A stretch of 64,000 nt of DNA, taken from the NCBI GenBank assembly GCA_021018995.1, contig CM037588.1, positions 88,448,765 to 88,512,764 on the forward strand, in the 5' to 3' direction. Shown here one piece after another: positions 59,090-64,000 of this stretch (position 1 is its first letter; each line of letters starts with the position of its first letter). The stretch comes from Chloranthus sessilifolius (Eukaryota; Streptophyta; Magnoliopsida; Chloranthales; Chloranthaceae). The notes under the pieces were generated by a model. The model made no database searches and had not been told where the DNA came from. It saw nothing but the letters and a program-made list of their open reading frames with translations. Position numbers and translations under genes: made by a program.

Positions 59090-60746
59090 ATCTTTGCTAG
59101 TCCCTTAGCAAAGCTACATTAAATCAACTACATAAATTAAATGCCACTTTCGTAGGGAGCACGGATACATTTAGCATATGTACCAAGCCTTTTAAACCCC
59201 TAGGTGATCCCTAGTGGAGGATTGAAGTCTCCTGAGGGTTTTCAGTGAAGACACCCACAAACTTCTTAATGAGACAGTTAACAAAAGTGCATTATTATCA
59301 AGTGAGCAGTTAAGAAATAGAGTTAGTTCACCCTTGAATCAGTAAGAGATATAAGAAATTCAAACACCTTGGCTGCACAAAAATTTAAACAGTATAAGCT
59401 TCTCATGAAAGCACAGTATTTCCAATCAGTTTACACCAAAGAATAATTCACATGTGTGTCAGCACTGAGCTCATCACTAGATCAAAACTTAGGTTGTAGA
59501 TCATACTTAATGCATTCAATATCAGACCTAAAACTCTCTTGGGCATACTCTCATAAAGAACTGTTGAGGGTTTCATTTTCTCTCAAGCTCAAGAGCAGTT
59601 ACATCCCCCAAATGGGTCTGTAAGCATGAGCATAGGCAAAGCTCTTAAGTGCTGGCATCATTGACAGATCCTCACCATAGATTGGATAACTCTTTATCTC
59701 CACATGACAGCTCACTCAACTTTGGATCATAAGGGCTTTAACTGGGCTGTAATGTGGCTTATGGAGTGGGGTTAAAAAGAATGGAAGGTTGAAAAGGTCA
59801 AAATTGAGAAATCAATAGGTGAAGGAGGTGATTCATGACTTCACCTTCTTTAATTCAGCTCCTTTCGTCTTCTTTGAGGTTTTGAAATTTGAAGTGATAA
59901 GTTTCTCTTCTTGATTTCGATTTTCCCAATGAAAGTTCCCTCTTGACTCCTCTCTTACTCCTCTTCATTATTGTTTTTATTTCTTTTTGATGCATTTTTC
60001 ATTTTTTTTATTTTGTTTTTGCTTTTCTGAAATGCCACCATTTTCTCAGTTACCATACTGCCAGAATTTTGAGATACTTTTTCTCCATTCACCTAGTGTT
60101 GACCATAGCTAGTCCATCTTCAACTCTTTCTCCTTTACCTTCTTAATTCTCAGAGTGAGGGTAGGCTGAATCAGGTTCATAGGTTCAGGTACAAGTACTC
60201 AGGTGCATTTTGAAGAAATTTAGGATTTAAAGCTCAATGGGGGGTATGGACAAGGGCAGGGTATGGACAAGGGCAGTTGCTCAAGGTTGGTCTATTTAGG
60301 CTCAAACTGTCCAAGAGAAGGCCTTGAACCTTTCCTAAGTCTCATGAGTGCTGTCAGTTGTTTCAACTTGGAGTTGCCTAACTTCTAGTGAGTATAATGA
60401 CTCAGCCAGTCCTTAGAGCTAGAAGAAATTGCCTTAGTCACTCCTCAAAGAAATTTTTTTTTTGTATAGGCCCAAATCTCACTGGTTATGGTCTTCCTTT
60501 GAATTCTTAAGTATGTCCTTACCTTTTTATCTCTCTAATGATTCACTAAGTGCTGATACAAGTGAGTTTCCTTGGTGATCTCATCATGGAAATGTGAAAT
60601 TTTAAAAGTTTGTAATGCCTAAAGTCTGGAAACAATTTTAAATTTCATTATATTTCTGATTCTCTAGTGAACATGACCCATTTCCATCTTACTCACATGA
60701 TTCTGCTGCACTAAGGTTAACTATTCCATTGGCAGGATCTGCCTGC
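59090..60746 (-). other. T7 conserved non-coding 3' region
   Basis: 1.66 kb between the two polypurine tracts, similar to T6 40420-42004. No protein domain. Confidence 0.7.
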
Positions 60747-60762
60747 CACACCCCCAAACCTA
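60747..60762 (-). other. T7 internal copy of the polypurine tract
   Basis: Exact 16-base match to the terminal tract, 1673 bases inside the element. Confidence 0.8.
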
Positions 60763-60989
60763 TGAGGAGTAGTGTCCCCACTGATTCAAAGGTGGGTGTG
60801 CAACAAATTTATTAATGACAAAATAAAAGGAAATAACATGGAGCAAAACAGACACAAGACAAAGAAAAATAGCAATGACAAAAGAAGAAGATCTATTATA
60901 AGAGAGAAATGTACAAAATGAAAAACAACAGGAGAAAAAGCAAATGCAGAAACAGAAAAATCCTAGGGACAAGCTAATCGGAGCCTGAA

Positions 60990-61265
60990 TCAATCCCAGT
61001 CCCAACCCATCTTCTTGGCATGCTCTCGAAGGAGAGCCTCTTCTTCTTTTTTCTTTCGTTCCCTCTCTTCCTTTCTTTGGGCTGCAGTTTTGGGCATGGT
61101 TGGAGCTTTTGGTGCCCTCACCCTCATTTTGGGGGCCTTTGGTGCAGGAGGGATCACTGGGGATTTGTCTATGGTTTGCTCAGGTGATTTGATAGGACTT
61201 TTTCCTTTGGGACTCTTCCCTTTTGGGCCCTTCCCTTTTAGGCTTTGCCCTTGCTGAGTCTTACC
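60990..61265 (-). pseudogene. T7 Lys/Glu-rich extra ORF (unknown function)
   Basis: An open stretch of about 92 codons. It has a Lys/Pro repeat (KGKGPKGKSPKGKSP), a PPAPKAPKMRVRAPKAP segment and a charged helix RKEERERKKKEEEALLREH ending KKMGWDWD. The composition suggests a nucleic-acid-binding tail and a coiled coil, but I recognise no family. Upstream on the same strand lie a leader and a TATA box (61491-61500). T6 has nothing like it at the matching place. It could be a captured exon or the remains of an element-specific ORF. Treated as part of a fossil. Confidence 0.5.
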
Positions 61266-61490
61266 CTAAAACTTAGGGTTCTGTTCAATATGATGCACGA
61301 AAGACTGCGAGAGCTCCTATCAGAAGGCAACTGGTGATGGAGGCTGTAGGAGCAAATCCCTAGAATTTCAAGGTGAATGGAGGACTGTAGAAAGGATGCT
61401 AGAGGAGAGAGATTAATGGGAGTTAGACCTAGGGTTTCGCTGGCTGGAGAAGAAAGAGAAAACAGAAAAGGAAAGCAGTGTGGGGTTGGA

Positions 61491-61500
61491 TTATATATAT
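61491..61500 (-). promoter_or_regulatory. Internal TATA box of T7
   Basis: ATATATATAA on the minus strand, followed by a pyrimidine-rich leader and the Lys/Glu-rich ORF, and preceded by four CGCGAG-type sites (61553-61692). Confidence 0.45.
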
Positions 61501-62119
61501 CATGAGGCTTGGCGTGCTTTAAAATTATCTGCTCGTTGGATAGAAATGAGTGGGTCGCGAGATTGGATGTTCATCTAAACTGCGCGAGGAAGCCCACACA
61601 ACTACGTTTGAAACTTGCGGCAACTAAGCAGAGTAGTTCCTTATGACCTGCGCGAGAGGAAGCCAAGCCAAATCTTCAGAACCTCGCGACGGCTTAAACA
61701 AAATCAAAAAATCACACACCCACTAGTCAGCCTTTGACCTTTGTTTTGTGGGTGGATTCTCTCATATGCTCTCGTCCAGGGACACCCTTAGTCATTCTAA
61801 ACAGGACTCTCCATGCTTTCTCGACAATTAATCATGCAATTACTCAAAAAGCATTTAATCAAAACCTCATATCCAAAAAAAGCATTCTCATTATCAAAAT
61901 AGTATAATCATCATTCATTCACTCAAAATCATCAATTCAAAGGGGACAAGAAGCAAAGCAGGCAGAAGAATTTTCAGGTCATATACACTCAGACTCTGAC
62001 AGCATCACTAGAAATTCCTATAAACAGAAAAAAAAATGAACCATACTAAAATACATAACATACACAATGCACAGTTCTGTGAATCAATTTAATGAAAGTT
62101 CCCCCTACCCCTCAAGGTT

Positions 62120-63570
62120 TGAGGATCCTTCACCAATCAAAAATTGGCCCTTGGGATTAACCACTGGCTGACTGGGCAACCTCCCCTCCTCTCTTTTAGC
62201 TAAGGCATTCGCTAGTTGGACCCCAGGTTTTGTAGTGAGGTCAAGACCTGGTCCTCGAAAGAAGTATTTCTGGGTTGAGATGGGGGTAAGACCAATTGAT
62301 TTTGTTGCTGATGGGGCAGTTGCTGGTGTTGGAAATTAGACCTAGGGGCATGTCCCTGATTGAACTGCTGCTGTGGCCTTTGGGGTAAGGCCAACAGTTG
62401 TTGGGGCTGCATATAATTGTCTTGCCTCCACCTCAGATTTGGGTGGTCTCTCCATTGGTAACCAACATTTTGGTGCTGGTATCCAAATGGCTGTCTCTTG
62501 TAGCCACCAGATTGTTGCTGACCAAAAGATTACGCAGCAGCAGCATGTTCCAATACCAATTTAGGATATTGCCCTACAGATGGACATTCTTCTACTGTGT
62601 GCTGTGGGGACTGGAATATCAGACATGCCTCCACCACTTGAGCAGCCCTTCTGGGTTGCATCACAGTCAGTAATTTGTCAAACTTCTCTGAGAGGTTTGC
62701 CGTCTGCAGCTGCAGATCGTTGTTCCCAGACACCTCATAAACTTTTCATCTTGACAATGCAGCAGGCCCCACTTTTGACATAGACTCCTGACTAGTTCTT
62801 GCCAGGGATAGCTTTTGAAAAGCATTTCCACTGATTACTTTAAACAATTCCCATGCCTCATCAGCAGTCTTGTGCATATAGGTTCCACCACAAGAGGCAT
62901 CAACCATATCTCTATTTTTCTCATCAATCCCATTGTAGAAGCTCTGTACAAGCTGCCAGTCTGAGATCTTGTGGTGGGGGCATTGTTTGAGCATTTCCTT
63001 AAACATATCCCTGGCTTGATTAAAATCCTCAGTTAGGGATTGGGCAAAAGCAAGAATTGCCTTCCTCAACTGGCTAATTTTTGTTTCAGGGAAGAACTTT
63101 GTCAGGAACATGGTCTGTAGGTATTTCCATGAAGTGATGCCATTGTTGAGAAGAGTAGTCAACCAGGTACTAGCCCTATCCTTCAGAGAGAAGGGATAGA
63201 GCCTGAGTCTAGTGGCCTCTGGTCCCAAACCAGTGATATTGAATGTGGTGCACAAGGCCAAGAACTGGTCAATGTGCTTGTAAGGGTCTTCCTTGCTAAG
63301 CCCATGGAAAGAGGGCAGCATCTGGGTGATTGAAGTTTTAATTTCATAGTTCCCTTGAACATCATGGAATTGAATGCTAAATGGAGAGTTATAGTCATCC
63401 GGAGCATTCAACTCCTTGAGAGTTTTGGGTTGTTCTTCACCCATGGCTACTGTCTCAGATTCAATTGGGGGCTCTCCTGTGGTGTGCGTGTTCCTTTTAA
63501 GTCTTCTACCCATTTCTAGCTCAGGGTTGAAAGGCTCTAAAGTAGGACTAAGAGATCTCCAACCTAGCAT
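62120..63570 (-). pseudogene. T7 gag (mostly open, broken towards its end)
   Basis: Likely start at 63570 (MLGWRSLSPTLEPFNPELEM). An open stretch down to 62746 holds the capsid region: IKTSITQMLPSFHGLSKEDP, HIDQFLALCTTFNITGLGPE, YPFSLKDRASTWLTTLLNNG, TKFFPETKISQLRKAILAFA and VQSFYNGIDEKNRDMVDASC. Then come an LSEKFDKLLTVMQPRRAAQV helix, a short cysteine/histidine motif and a Q-rich tail (62412-62212). Gag would package the element RNA with enzymes supplied by a partner element. Confidence 0.9.
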
Positions 63571-63901
63571 ACAAACACACCACCAGCAGGGACAACTCCT
63601 TGTAGGCACATTGTACTTGACTCAAAGAATTTTCTAACAAATTTCCAGCTATTTTAAGAAAACATAAATTTACAACTATACTTAATAACTGCTATGGAAT
63701 TTTCAAAGAAACTAGACTGAGTTTTAAAGGTTAGAGAATTGCAAACAGAGGTAGCTAATCTCCAAATGCAGTCCACTATCCTTCTTTGTTGTTGTCTAGA
63801 TCTGCAAGAAAGATTCAAAATTACATCAGCAGTATGAATTATTCACAGCTACAAAGAATACTAAAAATACAAAACTAAGGGTCTACTAATTGATCATCTT
63901 A

Positions 63902-63919
63902 TCCCCGGCAACGGCGCCA
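63902..63919 (-). other. T7 primer-binding site (tRNA-Asp)
   Basis: Minus strand TGGCGCCGTTGCCGGGGA, exact complement of the tRNA-Asp 3' end, six bases from the LTR. Confidence 0.95.
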
Positions 63920-63925
63920 AAAACT

Positions 63926-64000
63926 TGTTGTGAATCCCAGTGTGCTTACTTTATTTGTTGGTGGTAAAAGCAATTTAAAATTAAAGTAAAACAGGGGATG
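63926..64000 (-). repeat. T7 5' LTR, first 75 bases visible
   Basis: Matches 56704-56778 except for three C/T differences. It continues past the window. Confidence 0.95.

Larger units (their letters stand above)
56704..64000 (-). mobile_element. T7: gag-only Athila-like LTR element, cut by the window end
   Basis: Left LTR 56704-59075, internal region 59076-63925, and the first 75 bases of the right LTR (63926-64000). On the minus strand: primer site, gag, a promoter-like tract with a Lys/Glu-rich ORF, an internal polypurine tract and the terminal one. No pol. The visible LTR pair differs at 3 of 75 positions, all C/T changes. The gag keeps a 287-codon open stretch, so this is the best preserved element here, although later gag parts are broken. 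It is inserted into the T5 3' tract. Confidence 0.9.

Noticed and set aside
61015-61257. Hydrophobic + strand open frame resembling a small membrane protein
   Set aside because: It is the reverse of the Lys/Glu-rich minus-strand ORF; Phe/Leu/Gly content follows from the complementary codons.

Overview
The window looks like heterochromatic, repeat-rich nuclear DNA of a flowering plant. Nearly all of it belongs to LTR retrotransposon lineages known from plants: Tat/Ogre, Athila and chromodomain-bearing Tekay/Del. I found no intact host protein gene. The elements are fossils with broken coding regions, and they are stacked inside each other.

Layout, with my own labels. T1 is a Tat/Ogre-lineage fossil on the + strand in two pieces, 1-1862 and 6521-8985. 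It is split by T2 (1863-6520), a minus-strand gag-only Athila-like element that has lost one LTR. T3 (about 9000-18330) is a minus-strand chromovirus; a foreign block of about 2.5 kb with an Athila-type extra ORF sits near its 3' end. From 18387 to 25914 lies a 7.5 kb minisatellite with a 14-base unit. T4 (25980-30395, then presumably beyond the window) is a + strand Athila-like element with an LTR, gag and the start of an env-like ORF, but no pol. T5 begins at 30396 inside the T4 env-like ORF. It is a very long Tat/Ogre element with LTR, tRNA-Arg primer site, proline-rich leader, gag, protease with G-patch, an intron, RT, two RNase H domains, integrase and an antisense plant-mobile-domain ORF. 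T5 is itself interrupted by T6 (37805-47684) and T7 (56704 to past the window end), both minus-strand gag-only elements of the T2 kind.

The nesting gives a relative order: T4 is older than T5, and T5 is older than T6 and T7. T1 is older than T2. By eye the two T6 LTRs differ at about 8% of a 200-base stretch. The visible 75 bases of the T7 LTR pair differ at 3 positions, so T7 looks younger.

The points most worth a second look are these. A full-length tRNA-Asp copy, including the CCA end, sits between the T4 LTR and its primer-binding site; this looks like the primer itself copied into DNA. The T6/T7 family carries an exact second copy of its polypurine tract 1.6-1.7 kb inside the element. 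CGCGAG clusters lie upstream of TATA boxes in unrelated LTRs and in an internal promoter-like region of T7. A palindromic module recurs three times in T5. The 14-base satellite has no stop codon in any minus-strand frame.
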